Origin: a bacterium
GTDB taxonomy: Bacteria > Myxococcota_A > Polyangia > Nannocystales > Nannocystaceae
DNA length: 64,000 nt
NCBI GenBank assembly: GCA_024742475.1
Contig: JANSYI010000016.1
Coordinates: 62,001-126,000, forward strand
Direction of reading: 5' to 3'
The first letter of the stretch is position 1; the number at the start of each line of letters is the position of its first letter. Shown here in pieces: positions 8,918 through 18,328 of the stretch. Both the position numbers and the translations under genes were made by a program. Below the pieces are notes generated by a model that had not been told where the DNA came from, made no database searches, and saw nothing but the letters and a program-made list of their open reading frames with translations.

Positions 8918-9205
8918 ATGCTCGACGACGCCACCAAACGCAAGCTGACCGCCCGCCTCAAGCGCGCCGAGGGGCAGATCGCCGCGCTGCGCCGCATGCT
9001 CGACGAAGACGCCTACTGCGTCGACGTGCTCCTGCAGATCAGCGCCGCCCAGGGCGCCTTGGGCAAGGCCGGCCAGGTCCTGCTCGGCGAACACATCCGC
9101 ACCTGCGTGGCCGAGGCGTTCGCAAGCGGCGACGAAGACAGCCGAGAAGAGAAGGTCGACGAGCTCATGGACGTCTTCGCCCGCTACGGAGGGCTGGGCC
9201 GATGA
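8918..9205 (+). CDS. csoR: CsoR-family copper-sensing repressor
   Basis: A 95-aa all-helical DUF156 repressor. The ligand set Cys34, His59, Cys63 has the same spacing (25 and 4) as the Cu(I) site of Mycobacterium tuberculosis CsoR, and differs from the nickel/cobalt RcnR pattern, so Cu(I) is the most likely signal. The DNA-binding surface begins with RLKRAEGQI. It overlaps the following transporter gene by four bases (ATGA), which implies translational coupling and autoregulation through the inverted repeats upstream. Confidence 0.88.
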   Translation: MLDDATKRKLTARLKRAEGQIAALRRMLDEDAYCVDVLLQISAAQGALGKAGQVLLGEHIRTCVAEAFASGDEDSREEKVDELMDVFARYGGLGR

Positions 9206-10404
9206 CCGCGTTCCTCTCGGCGGCGTGGGCCGTCACCCTCGAGCTCGCGCCGTGGCTGCTGCTCGGAGCGCTCATCGCAGGCGTCCTGCACGTCGCGCTG
9301 CCGCCGGGGTTCATCGAGCGCGCCTTCGTCGGCCGCCGCGGCGTGCTCACGGCCGTCGCCCTCGGCGTGCCCCTGCCGCTGTGCTCCTGCGGCGTGATTC
9401 CTGCCGGGCTCGGCCTCAAGAAGGATGGCGCCAGCGATGGCGCGGCCGTCGGGTTCATGATCAGCACCCCGCAGACCGGCGTCGACTCGGTGCTCGTCTC
9501 GGCCAGCTTTCTCGGGTGGCCTTTTGCGATCTTCAAGCTGGGCGCCGCCGCGCTCACGGGCCTCGTCGGCGGTTGGCTCACCGACGCCGTCGGCGATGCC
9601 AGCTGCACGCCAGCGAAGCAGACACCCAGCGGCCACACCGCCCCCACCGAGCGCTCCGTGGCCGCCGCGTGGGCACACAGCCTCGACGTCCTGCGTTCGA
9701 TCTGGGGCTGGCTCGTCTTCGGTGTGCTGCTCTCGGCGTTCATCACCACCGTGATGCCCCAGTCCTGGCTGGCGAGCGTCGGCGCCTCGAGTCCGCTGCT
9801 CGCCTTGGGCCTCGCGCTGCTGATCTCCATTCCGCTGTACGTGTGCGCCACGGCCTCGGTGCCCATCGCCGCGGCGCTCGTCGCCGGGGGCTTCCCGCCC
9901 GGCGCCGCGCTGGTCTTCTTGATGGCCGGCCCCGCGACCAACCTCGCCACCCTCGGCGCGGTCTACCGCGCGCTGGGCCGCAAAGCGCTCACCGTCTATC
10001 TCGCCACCATCGTCATCGGCTCGGTCGCGCTCGCCTACGCCTTCGACGCCCTCGTGTCCATGTCGGTCACCGCGCCGCACCAGCACGCCCACGAGGCGTC
10101 CATCATCGCTCAGGCCAGCGCCGCCCTCCTGCTGGGGATGATGGCCTGGTTCGCCTTCGACGACGTCCGGGCTTGGCTGCGCCGCCGTAGCGCCGCCAGC
10201 GTTCCCGCCTCGCTCACCGTCGGCGTCGACGGCATGACCTGCCAAGGCTGCGTCCGAAAGCTCACCCGCGCGCTCGACGACGACGCGCGCGTCGAGTCGG
10301 CCACCGTCGAGCTCGACCCGGGCTCGGCCAGCGTGCGGGGCAACCTCGACGCCGATGCCCTGGCCGATCTCGTCCGCGAAGCCGGCTTCGTACCGCGAAG
10401 CTGA
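9202..10404 (+). CDS. SO_0444-type Cu/Zn efflux permease with HMA domain
   Basis: A 400-aa DUF318/ArsP-like permease with about 8-10 membrane segments in two halves. The first half has the PLPLCSCGVIPAG motif whose cysteines are likely on the metal path; the second half has the matching IPLYVCATASVPIAAAL. A His-rich loop (PHQHAHEA) precedes the last helix. Residues 335-400 form a heavy-metal-associated domain with GMTCQGC at 344-350, which binds soft metals through two Cys. Together with the coupled CsoR-type gene this points to copper (possibly zinc) export. Having permease and metallochaperone domain in one chain is consistent with the SO_0444 family. Confidence 0.88.
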   Translation: MTAFLSAAWAVTLELAPWLLLGALIAGVLHVALPPGFIERAFVGRRGVLTAVALGVPLPLCSCGVIPAGLGLKKDGASDGAAVGFMISTPQTGVDSVLVSASFLGWPFAIFKLGAAALTGLVGGWLTDAVGDASCTPAKQTPSGHTAPTERSVAAAWAHSLDVLRSIWGWLVFGVLLSAFITTVMPQSWLASVGASSPLLALGLALLISIPLYVCATASVPIAAALVAGGFPPGAALVFLMAGPATNLATLGAVYRALGRKALTVYLATIVIGSVALAYAFDALVSMSVTAPHQHAHEASIIAQASAALLLGMMAWFAFDDVRAWLRRRSAASVPASLTVGVDGMTCQGCVRKLTRALDDDARVESATVELDPGSASVRGNLDADALADLVREAGFVPRS

Positions 10405-10428
10405 GGCCCGCGCAGTCGCGACGCGTGC

Positions 10429-10434
10429 GATAGT
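10429..10434 (+). promoter_or_regulatory. -10-like hexamer GATAGT, leaderless start
   Basis: GATAGT ends six bases before the ATG at 10441, without a Shine-Dalgarno sequence. Confidence 0.45.
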
Positions 10435-10440
10435 CCCGCG

Positions 10441-11508
10441 ATGCATCAGAGGTTGATCGGACTGGTCTCGCTGTCACTCGCGGGGTGCGCGAGCACCGGA
10501 TCCGGCGTGGGCAGCGATTCGAGCAGCACGTCCGATGAACCGTCGAGCGAGGCGAGCAGCGGCGACAGCACATCGGGAGAGACGAGCTCGTCCTCCGGCT
10601 CGGGCACCGGCAGCAGCAGCAGCAGCACCGGCAGCAGCAGCGACGCCGGCGAGACCACGGGCAGCACCACGAGCGCCTCGGGCGACACCGCGCTGATGCC
10701 CGACGACTGCATCACCGACGTGAGCCCCGGTCACCACGTGTTCACCTGCGACGGCTACGACTTCGACGTGGAGATCCCTGCGCAGTGCATCGCAGGCTCC
10801 TGCGGCCTCATCGTCGACGTGCACGGCCTGACCATGGACGCCGACATGCAGGACGCCAACACCACCATGCGCGCCCTCGGGGCCGAGCGCGGCTACGTCG
10901 TGGTGCAGCCCAACGCGATCAACTCCAGCTGGGTCCCGGGCGTCGACGACGGCCCAGTGCACGCGTTCGCGCTTCGGGCAGCATCCGTCCTGCAGCTCGA
11001 CACGAACCGCCTGCACTTCACCGGCTTCTCCCAGGGCGGCGCGATGAGCTGGCGCATGCTCTGCGACCACGCCGACGTCTACGCTTCCATCGCGCCGGCG
11101 GCAATGTGCACGCCCACCTACAGCCTGGCCGGATGCGCCGAGGGGACACCGTCGATTCTCTACATTCATGGCCGACTCGACGCGCTCGTGGGGTACGCCG
11201 GGTGCGCCGAGCCCCAGCGCGACGCCGTCTTGGACGCCTACGGGCTCGAGGGCGAAGGCGACCTGCTCGAGGAGTCCGACGGGCACCGGCACAGGCGCTG
11301 GGGCGGTGGCGACCTGCCGAGCGTGGAGATGATCGACCACGACTACGCCGCTGCGGCTGCCGTGCTGGCTGGGCACTGCTACCCCGGCAGCGCCGACCTC
11401 GAAGGCGGCCTGCCCGGACAGGTGTTCCCCTTCGCCTGCGTCGAGGCGAACACGTTCGTCTACGGTGAGACGATCATCGACTTCTTCGACGCCCATCCGA
11501 AGCGATAG
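10441..11508 (+). CDS. Lipoprotein alpha/beta-hydrolase, PHB depolymerase/feruloyl esterase-like
   Basis: A 355-aa lipoprotein: signal with lipobox LAGC at about residues 13-16, then a Ser/Gly/Thr linker of roughly 65 residues, then an alpha/beta-hydrolase of the LpqC/PHB-depolymerase type. The nucleophile elbow is GFSQGG; the oxyanion-side motif is DVHGL. IHGRLD likely carries the acid and YIHG region is conserved in the family. It should hydrolyse an ester at the cell surface; the substrate cannot be told. The linker is partly coded by AGC repeats. Confidence 0.8.
   Translation: MHQRLIGLVSLSLAGCASTGSGVGSDSSSTSDEPSSEASSGDSTSGETSSSSGSGTGSSSSSTGSSSDAGETTGSTTSASGDTALMPDDCITDVSPGHHVFTCDGYDFDVEIPAQCIAGSCGLIVDVHGLTMDADMQDANTTMRALGAERGYVVVQPNAINSSWVPGVDDGPVHAFALRAASVLQLDTNRLHFTGFSQGGAMSWRMLCDHADVYASIAPAAMCTPTYSLAGCAEGTPSILYIHGRLDALVGYAGCAEPQRDAVLDAYGLEGEGDLLEESDGHRHRRWGGGDLPSVEMIDHDYAAAAAVLAGHCYPGSADLEGGLPGQVFPFACVEANTFVYGETIIDFFDAHPKR
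10609..10641 (+). repeat. CAG/AGC trinucleotide repeat in the linker
   Basis: Runs of AGC triplets interrupted by one ACCGGC unit code for poly-Ser in the lipoprotein linker. Such runs can change length by slippage, which would only lengthen or shorten the spacer. Confidence 0.6.
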
Positions 11509-11582
11509 CCCCCCTCAGCAGCGCCAACGCGGTCGCCAAGGACATCCACGACAATTTGCCCGCTCCCCGGCCGCAGCGGCTC

Positions 11583-11588
11583 TATACT
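11583..11588 (+). promoter_or_regulatory. -10-like hexamer TATACT before glnS
   Basis: TATACT (5 of 6 matches to TATAAT) ends nine bases before the glnS ATG, so the transcript would have no leader or only one to three bases. No clear -35 at 17 bases. Confidence 0.45.
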
Positions 11589-11597
11589 GCGCGCGCC

Positions 11598-13271
<1,674 letters not shown>

Positions 13272-13274
13272 CGA

Positions 13275-15113
13275 TCAGGCCGGGTCGGCGCCGCCGAGCA
13301 CACCGTGCACCATGTCCACCAGGCGCGCGGGAGAGAACGGTTTGGCCAGGAACCACGTCCCCGACTCCTCGGGGTCGCCCTCCGCACCCGAGAGGTAGAT
13401 CACCGGTACGTCGGCGAAACGTGCGCGCACCCGCTTCGCGACGTCCGGGCCCCGGTCGCCGCGAAGGTTGATGTCCGAGACGAGCACGTCGATTGGCGAA
13501 TCGACGGCGTCGAGCACCCGCTGCGCGTCCTCGAGGCCGCGCGCCGTGAAGACTCGATATCCGCCGCGCTCGAGCGCGGTGCCGAGCAGCCGCAGCAGCA
13601 CGGTGTCGTCGTCGACCAGCAAGATGCGCTCCCCAGCCCCGCGCTCGACCAGCCCGGCGTCCTGCACCCCGGCGGCCTCCGGCTCGCCCTCGACCGACGG
13701 AAACGTGACCTCGAACCGGGTGCCTGCTCCCAGCGTCGAGTCGACGGAGACCTTCGCGCCGACCTCCTGGCACAGCGCGTTGACGGTCGCCAACCCCAGC
13801 CCCGTCCCCCCGCTGCCCTTGGTGCTGAAGAAGGGATCGAAGATGCGTTCGAGCACGGCCGGCTCGATTCCCGGGCCGTCATCGGACACGGCCAGGACGA
13901 CCGTGTCGTCCACGCGTCGCAGCTCCACGCGGATGGTTCCGCGATCCTCGATGGCGTCGCGCGCGTTCACGACGAGGTTGAGCAAGATCTGGTCGAGCTG
14001 CGCGGGCGCGACGAGCACGCACGGCGCGGTATCGGGCAGGATGACCTCGAGGTCGAGGCCGCTGGTGATTCTCCTGAGCATCGGCTGCTGCGCATCGATG
14101 GCCTGCCGCACGTCGAGCCGACACGGCCGCACGCGACGACCCGCCGAGAACGTCAGCAGCTGCGCGACCAGGCGACCGGACGGCTCGACGGTGCCGCGCA
14201 GGTCCTGCAGAAGCGCGTTCCCCTCGGGATGGTCGACATACTCGGTGAGCAGCTCGGTGCAAGCCGCCGTGACCATGAGCAGGTTGTTGAAATCGTGGGC
14301 GATGCCCGAGGCGAGCTGGCCGATGAGCTCGAGCTTCTGAGAACGCTGGAGCTGCTCGTCTCGCAGCCGCAGCTCGCGTTCGGTCTCCCGCCGCTGCTCG
14401 ATCTCCCGAAGCAGCGCCTGCTGCCGCGTACGCAGCTCATCGTTGGCGCGGGAGAGCTCGGCGTGGCTCTGAAGAAGCACCTGCTGCTGCTCGACCATCT
14501 CGGAGACGGGATCGGGGCTGAGGAACAAGGACGCACGGCGCCGAACCTTGGCGACGAGCGTGGTCGACGCTTGCACGGTGATGTCGTAGTGGCCGTGGTG
14601 CGGCGAAATCTCCGCGACCACCCGCGCCTCGGGCAACCCCATCGTCCGAGGCAGAACGCGGTAGACCTCTCTCGCCGCGATGAAGAAGTCCTCACTTCCC
14701 CGCAGGCTCGTCGGGACGGTCAGCTCGATGCGGATCCGGGTCGAATCCACCACGCGAACGTGACCGCGATGCAGCGGCCACAGACGCGCCGCGACGAATC
14801 CGGCCGTCACACGATACAGCTGGCCGGGGCTCACCGCGAGCTGCAGGAACTTCCAAGCCTTCGGCCGCAGGATCATCGCATCGATGAGCACGCGCCATGG
14901 GTTGTCGCCGCCGAGCAGATTCGGAACGCGCTCGAGGAGCGTGCAGGCCGTGTCCCAGTCGAGCCAGTGGTCGACCCGTCGCAGGTCGCTCAGCTGAACC
15001 GGCAGGCCGTCGCACAGCGCGCTCGTGTCGACGCCTTGGGCGTCCAGGACCCGCAGATACTCGGAGAACGGACGCGTCGACGCTCCCTTGGCCAGCGCAG
15101 GGGAGGAACTCAC
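13275..15113 (-). CDS. Hybrid sensor histidine kinase/response regulator
   Basis: A 612-aa soluble hybrid kinase. The first 200 residues look like an unassigned sensor domain of the type found in AraC-family ligand-binding regions; a coiled coil (about 210-260) leads to the HisKA helix with the phospho-acceptor His273 in GIAHDFNNLL. The HATPase domain has NLVVNARDA (N box), DDGPGIE (G1), FFSTKGSGGTGLGLA (F and G2). A C-terminal receiver has ERILLVDDD and the phospho-acceptor Asp547 in VSDIN. No membrane segment, so it senses a cytoplasmic signal. GTG start behind TAGACT. The partner regulator is not next to it. Confidence 0.88.
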   Translation of the reverse strand: MSSSPALAKGASTRPFSEYLRVLDAQGVDTSALCDGLPVQLSDLRRVDHWLDWDTACTLLERVPNLLGGDNPWRVLIDAMILRPKAWKFLQLAVSPGQLYRVTAGFVAARLWPLHRGHVRVVDSTRIRIELTVPTSLRGSEDFFIAAREVYRVLPRTMGLPEARVVAEISPHHGHYDITVQASTTLVAKVRRRASLFLSPDPVSEMVEQQQVLLQSHAELSRANDELRTRQQALLREIEQRRETERELRLRDEQLQRSQKLELIGQLASGIAHDFNNLLMVTAACTELLTEYVDHPEGNALLQDLRGTVEPSGRLVAQLLTFSAGRRVRPCRLDVRQAIDAQQPMLRRITSGLDLEVILPDTAPCVLVAPAQLDQILLNLVVNARDAIEDRGTIRVELRRVDDTVVLAVSDDGPGIEPAVLERIFDPFFSTKGSGGTGLGLATVNALCQEVGAKVSVDSTLGAGTRFEVTFPSVEGEPEAAGVQDAGLVERGAGERILLVDDDTVLLRLLGTALERGGYRVFTARGLEDAQRVLDAVDSPIDVLVSDINLRGDRGPDVAKRVRARFADVPVIYLSGAEGDPEESGTWFLAKPFSPARLVDMVHGVLGGADPA

Positions 15114-15119
15114 CCGGGA

Positions 15120-15125
15120 AGTCTA
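15120..15125 (-). promoter_or_regulatory. -10-like hexamer TAGACT for the hybrid kinase
   Basis: On the minus strand TAGACT ends six bases before the GTG at 15113, with no Shine-Dalgarno sequence. Confidence 0.45.
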
Positions 15126-15249
15126 CTGCGGATGCATCGCGCCGAGAATGTAGTTCCCGGCACAAGAACTGCGCCGGGGAAGATTATCTGGGACGCGGGC
15201 GCAACCAACGGCGACTCCTTGGCAGCATAGGGGCCAGGGGATCGTAGGG

Positions 15250-16938
15250 ATGCGTAGATTTGGGATTTTGGGCGTCATCGCCGCGCTCGTGGCCGGTTGT
15301 TACTCCGGCACCGAAGCGTCGATGACCGGGGCGCTCTCGGCAGGCTCCGACGGCATCACCGCCACGGCTGGCGACGGCACGGACGGCGATGACGGAGGGG
15401 ATGGTGACGACCCGGTGCCCGAGGACTACGACCCCGCGCCCGTTGCTCTTCGGCGCCTGTTGTCCACCCAGTACGTCGCCTCCGTCGGGCTGCTCCTCGG
15501 GGACGCGGCGGCCGCAGTCGCCGACCCGCCGGACGACGCCGCCATCAACGGCTTTACCGCCGTCGGAGCTGCACAGCTCGCGCTCGGCAGCGCGGAGGTC
15601 GACAGGTACGAGGCCTCGGCCCGCGACATCGCGGCCGCGGCCGTCGTCGAAGGCACTCACCTTCGTTACATGGACTGCCTGCCCGGCAGTCCCGACGACG
15701 AGCCCTGCATGCGCGAGTTCGTGGGCCGCTTCGGGCGGCTCGCCTTCCGCCGCTCCCTCGACGAGGACGAGCTGGGCCGATACACAGCCGTGGGGCTGAC
15801 GAGCGCCACCGACTTTGCCGACTTCTACGCCGGGGTCGAGTCGTCGATCGCCGCCATGCTGCAGTCTCCCCTCTTCCTCTACCAGGTCGAGGTGGGCGAA
15901 CCCGATCCCGACAACGACGCCACGCGCCGGCTCCGAGGCACCGAGCTGGCGACGCGCGTCTCGTTCTTCCTCACCGGGTCCACGCCCGACGCCGCGCTGC
16001 TCGATGCGGCTGAAGCCGGGTCGCTCGACGACGGGCAGGGCCTGCGGGAGGCCGCCTTCGCCCTGCTCGAGCGCGACGAGGCCCGCGGCGCGCTCGCGGA
16101 CTTCTCCGAGGAGCTGCTCAAGCTGCGTGAACTCGACGGTCTTCCCAAGGACGCGGCCACCTTTCCGACCTACAGCCCCGCGCTGGCCGAGGCGATGCGC
16201 GAGGAGACGCGACTGTTCATTCAGCACGTGGCGTTCGAGGGCGGCGACTTCTCCGAGCTCTTCGACGCCGACTACACGTTCGTCAACAACGCCCTCGCGG
16301 CGCACTACCAGATCCCCGGGGACTTCGGCCCCGAGTTCGTGCAGGTGCAGCTGCCCCCCGAGCAGAAGCGCGGCGGTATCTTGGGCCACGCGTCGGTCCT
16401 CTCGGTGCTCGCCCATGTCTCGAGCAGCTCGCCGACGCACCGCGGCAAGTTCGTGCGCGAGTCCCTCTTGTGCACCACCATCCCCGCGCCGCCGCCGGGC
16501 GTCTCCACCGACCTGCCGATCGGCGACGGCACGGAGACGCTGCGAGAGCGACTCGAGCAGCACATGGTCGACCCGTCCTGCGCGGGCTGCCACGCCCTGA
16601 TGGACCCCATCGGCTTCGCGCTCGAGAGTTACGACGGGGTCGGAGCCTTCCGCACCACCGACAACGACAAGCCCATCGACGACGCCAGCGAGCTCGACGG
16701 CGTGTCGGTCTCCGGCGCCGCCGAGCTCGGCGCAGCGCTCGGCGCCAACGAAGCCGCGCACGCGTGCCTCGTCCGCAACCTCTACCGCCATGCCACCGGG
16801 CACATCGAGTCGCCGAGCGAGCTCGACGTCCTCTCCGAGGTCACCGCCGCCTACCTGGGCAGCGGCTACGACCTCCCCACCGCGCTGGTGGAGATCGTCA
16901 CCAGCCCAGCCTTCCGCGTCGTGGGCCAGCCCCTCTAG
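15250..16938 (+). CDS. DUF1592-family lipoprotein with c-type heme motif, copy 1
   Basis: A 562-aa lipoprotein (lipobox VAGC at about residue 16) with an Asp/Gly linker followed by the planctomycete-type module order DUF1587-like, DUF1595, DUF1592, DUF1588 and DUF1585. HRGKFVRESLLCTTIPAPPPGV is the DUF1588 hallmark. CAGCHALMDPIGFALESYD is a single heme-c site. The biochemical role of the family is unknown; it is presumed to act outside the cytoplasmic membrane. Nine bases separate it from the DUF1552 gene, its constant partner. Unlike the second copy (35155-37239) it has no carbohydrate-binding insert. Confidence 0.85.
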   Translation: MRRFGILGVIAALVAGCYSGTEASMTGALSAGSDGITATAGDGTDGDDGGDGDDPVPEDYDPAPVALRRLLSTQYVASVGLLLGDAAAAVADPPDDAAINGFTAVGAAQLALGSAEVDRYEASARDIAAAAVVEGTHLRYMDCLPGSPDDEPCMREFVGRFGRLAFRRSLDEDELGRYTAVGLTSATDFADFYAGVESSIAAMLQSPLFLYQVEVGEPDPDNDATRRLRGTELATRVSFFLTGSTPDAALLDAAEAGSLDDGQGLREAAFALLERDEARGALADFSEELLKLRELDGLPKDAATFPTYSPALAEAMREETRLFIQHVAFEGGDFSELFDADYTFVNNALAAHYQIPGDFGPEFVQVQLPPEQKRGGILGHASVLSVLAHVSSSSPTHRGKFVRESLLCTTIPAPPPGVSTDLPIGDGTETLRERLEQHMVDPSCAGCHALMDPIGFALESYDGVGAFRTTDNDKPIDDASELDGVSVSGAAELGAALGANEAAHACLVRNLYRHATGHIESPSELDVLSEVTAAYLGSGYDLPTALVEIVTSPAFRVVGQPL

Positions 16939-16947
16939 GAGATCCAG

Positions 16948-18324
16948 ATGAAACCATTCCGACTTCATCGCCGCACGATGCTCCGGGGCATGCTCGGAGG
17001 CTCGACCGTCGCGCTCGGCCTGCCCGTGCTCGAAGCCATGCTCAACGGCAACGGGGACGCCTACGCCAACGGCGACGCCCTCCCCTGCCGCCTCGTCACC
17101 TGGTTCTTTGGCAACGGTTGCGCCGTCGCCGACGTCAACGACACCGGCGCGGGCATTCGCTTCGCGCCTGCCGAGACCGGAGCGGGCTACAGCCCGACGC
17201 CGCAGCTTCAGCCGCTCGCCGACGCGGGGGTCATGGAGTACTGCTCGGTGCTCAGCGGCTTCGACATCTACGCCGCGGCCCAGCACCGCCGCGGTCACCA
17301 CGACGGCGTGGCCGGCTTCTTCTCCGGCTATCCGTTCATCGAGCTGCCGCCCAACGGGGCCAACTACGCCTCGAAGTTCGGGGGGCCATCCATCGATCAA
17401 GTGGCCGCCGAGCGCCTGGCCGGGCAGACCGTCATCCCCTCCGTCGAGCTGGCGATCAGCAAGCGCATCGTCGGTGGCGAAGGCCCCACGCTGCAGTACC
17501 TCTCGCACCAGGGCCCCGACCAGCCGCTCGCGCCGTTCTTCGACCCCCGGGAGGCGTGGAACAAGCTCTTTGGCAACTTCACCGTCCCCGACGACCCGGA
17601 CAAGCCGGCGCGTCTGTCCGCCCTCGACGCCGTTCGGGAGGACGTGCAGCGCCTTCAGATGCGCGTCGGCGCCAACGACCGCATGCGCCTCGAGTCGCAC
17701 CTCGACGCCGTCGCCCAGCTGCGCAACCAGATCGACTCGCTCGCACCTTCGTGCACGTTGCCCCCCGAAGCGACGCAGACCAACGACGATGTCGAGGGTC
17801 AAGAGCAGCTCGTCGCCGTCAACGCGGTGATGAGCGAGCTGCTCGCGATCGCCTTCGCGTGCGACATCACGCGGGTGGGGAGCATCCAGTTCACGGGCTC
17901 GGTCGGCTACACGGTGTTCGACATGCTCGGGCTCGATCGCGGCCACCACGACCTCACCCACGACGCGGCCGAGAACGAAGCCGTCGACCAGGCCACCATC
18001 TTCACGATCGGCCAGTTCGCGGTCCTGCTTCAGGCCCTCCGCGACATGCCCGAGGGCGATGGCAACGTGCTCGACAACAGCTGCATCCTGCTGGGCAGCG
18101 ACGCCTCGGCGGGCCTCACCCACTCCGTCTTCGACCAGCCCTGCATCGTCGCGGGCGGCGGCGGCGGGTCGCTGGTGCACCCGGGCGTGCACTACCGCTC
18201 CGCGTCGGGGGAGAACACCTCGGACATCCTGCTGTCATGCCTGCAGACCGTCGATCCCACGGCCACCAGCGCAGGCGGCGATCTGGGCCTGTCGACGACG
18301 CCCTGCTCGGCGATCCTGACCTGA
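16948..18324 (+). CDS. DUF1552-family Tat-exported protein, copy 1
   Basis: A 458-aa protein with a twin-arginine signal (RRTMLRG at residues 9-15, then a hydrophobic stretch up to LPVLEAM). DUF1552 proteins belong to the alkaline-phosphatase/sulfatase-like fold group by family description, but no enzymatic activity is established. Internal marks are PLADAGVMEYCSVLSGFD and HHDLTHD near residue 335. A GGAG ribosome site lies 6 bases before the ATG. It is cotranscribed with the DUF1592 gene; export by Tat suggests folding, and perhaps metal insertion, before translocation. Confidence 0.85.
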   Translation: MKPFRLHRRTMLRGMLGGSTVALGLPVLEAMLNGNGDAYANGDALPCRLVTWFFGNGCAVADVNDTGAGIRFAPAETGAGYSPTPQLQPLADAGVMEYCSVLSGFDIYAAAQHRRGHHDGVAGFFSGYPFIELPPNGANYASKFGGPSIDQVAAERLAGQTVIPSVELAISKRIVGGEGPTLQYLSHQGPDQPLAPFFDPREAWNKLFGNFTVPDDPDKPARLSALDAVREDVQRLQMRVGANDRMRLESHLDAVAQLRNQIDSLAPSCTLPPEATQTNDDVEGQEQLVAVNAVMSELLAIAFACDITRVGSIQFTGSVGYTVFDMLGLDRGHHDLTHDAAENEAVDQATIFTIGQFAVLLQALRDMPEGDGNVLDNSCILLGSDASAGLTHSVFDQPCIVAGGGGGSLVHPGVHYRSASGENTSDILLSCLQTVDPTATSAGGDLGLSTTPCSAILT

Positions 18325-18328
18325 CGGC

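Noticed and set aside
10609..10641. Short repeats that could suggest a CRISPR or VNTR
   Set aside because: They are triplets that encode poly-Ser in a lipoprotein linker; no spacers or cas genes are near.
11555..11588. TTGCCC as -35 partner of TATACT before glnS
   Set aside because: The spacing would be 21 bases, too long for a standard promoter.
15184..18192. 1002-aa open frame on the minus strand across the DUF1592/DUF1552 pair
   Set aside because: Lies opposite two confident genes and has the composition of a shadow frame.
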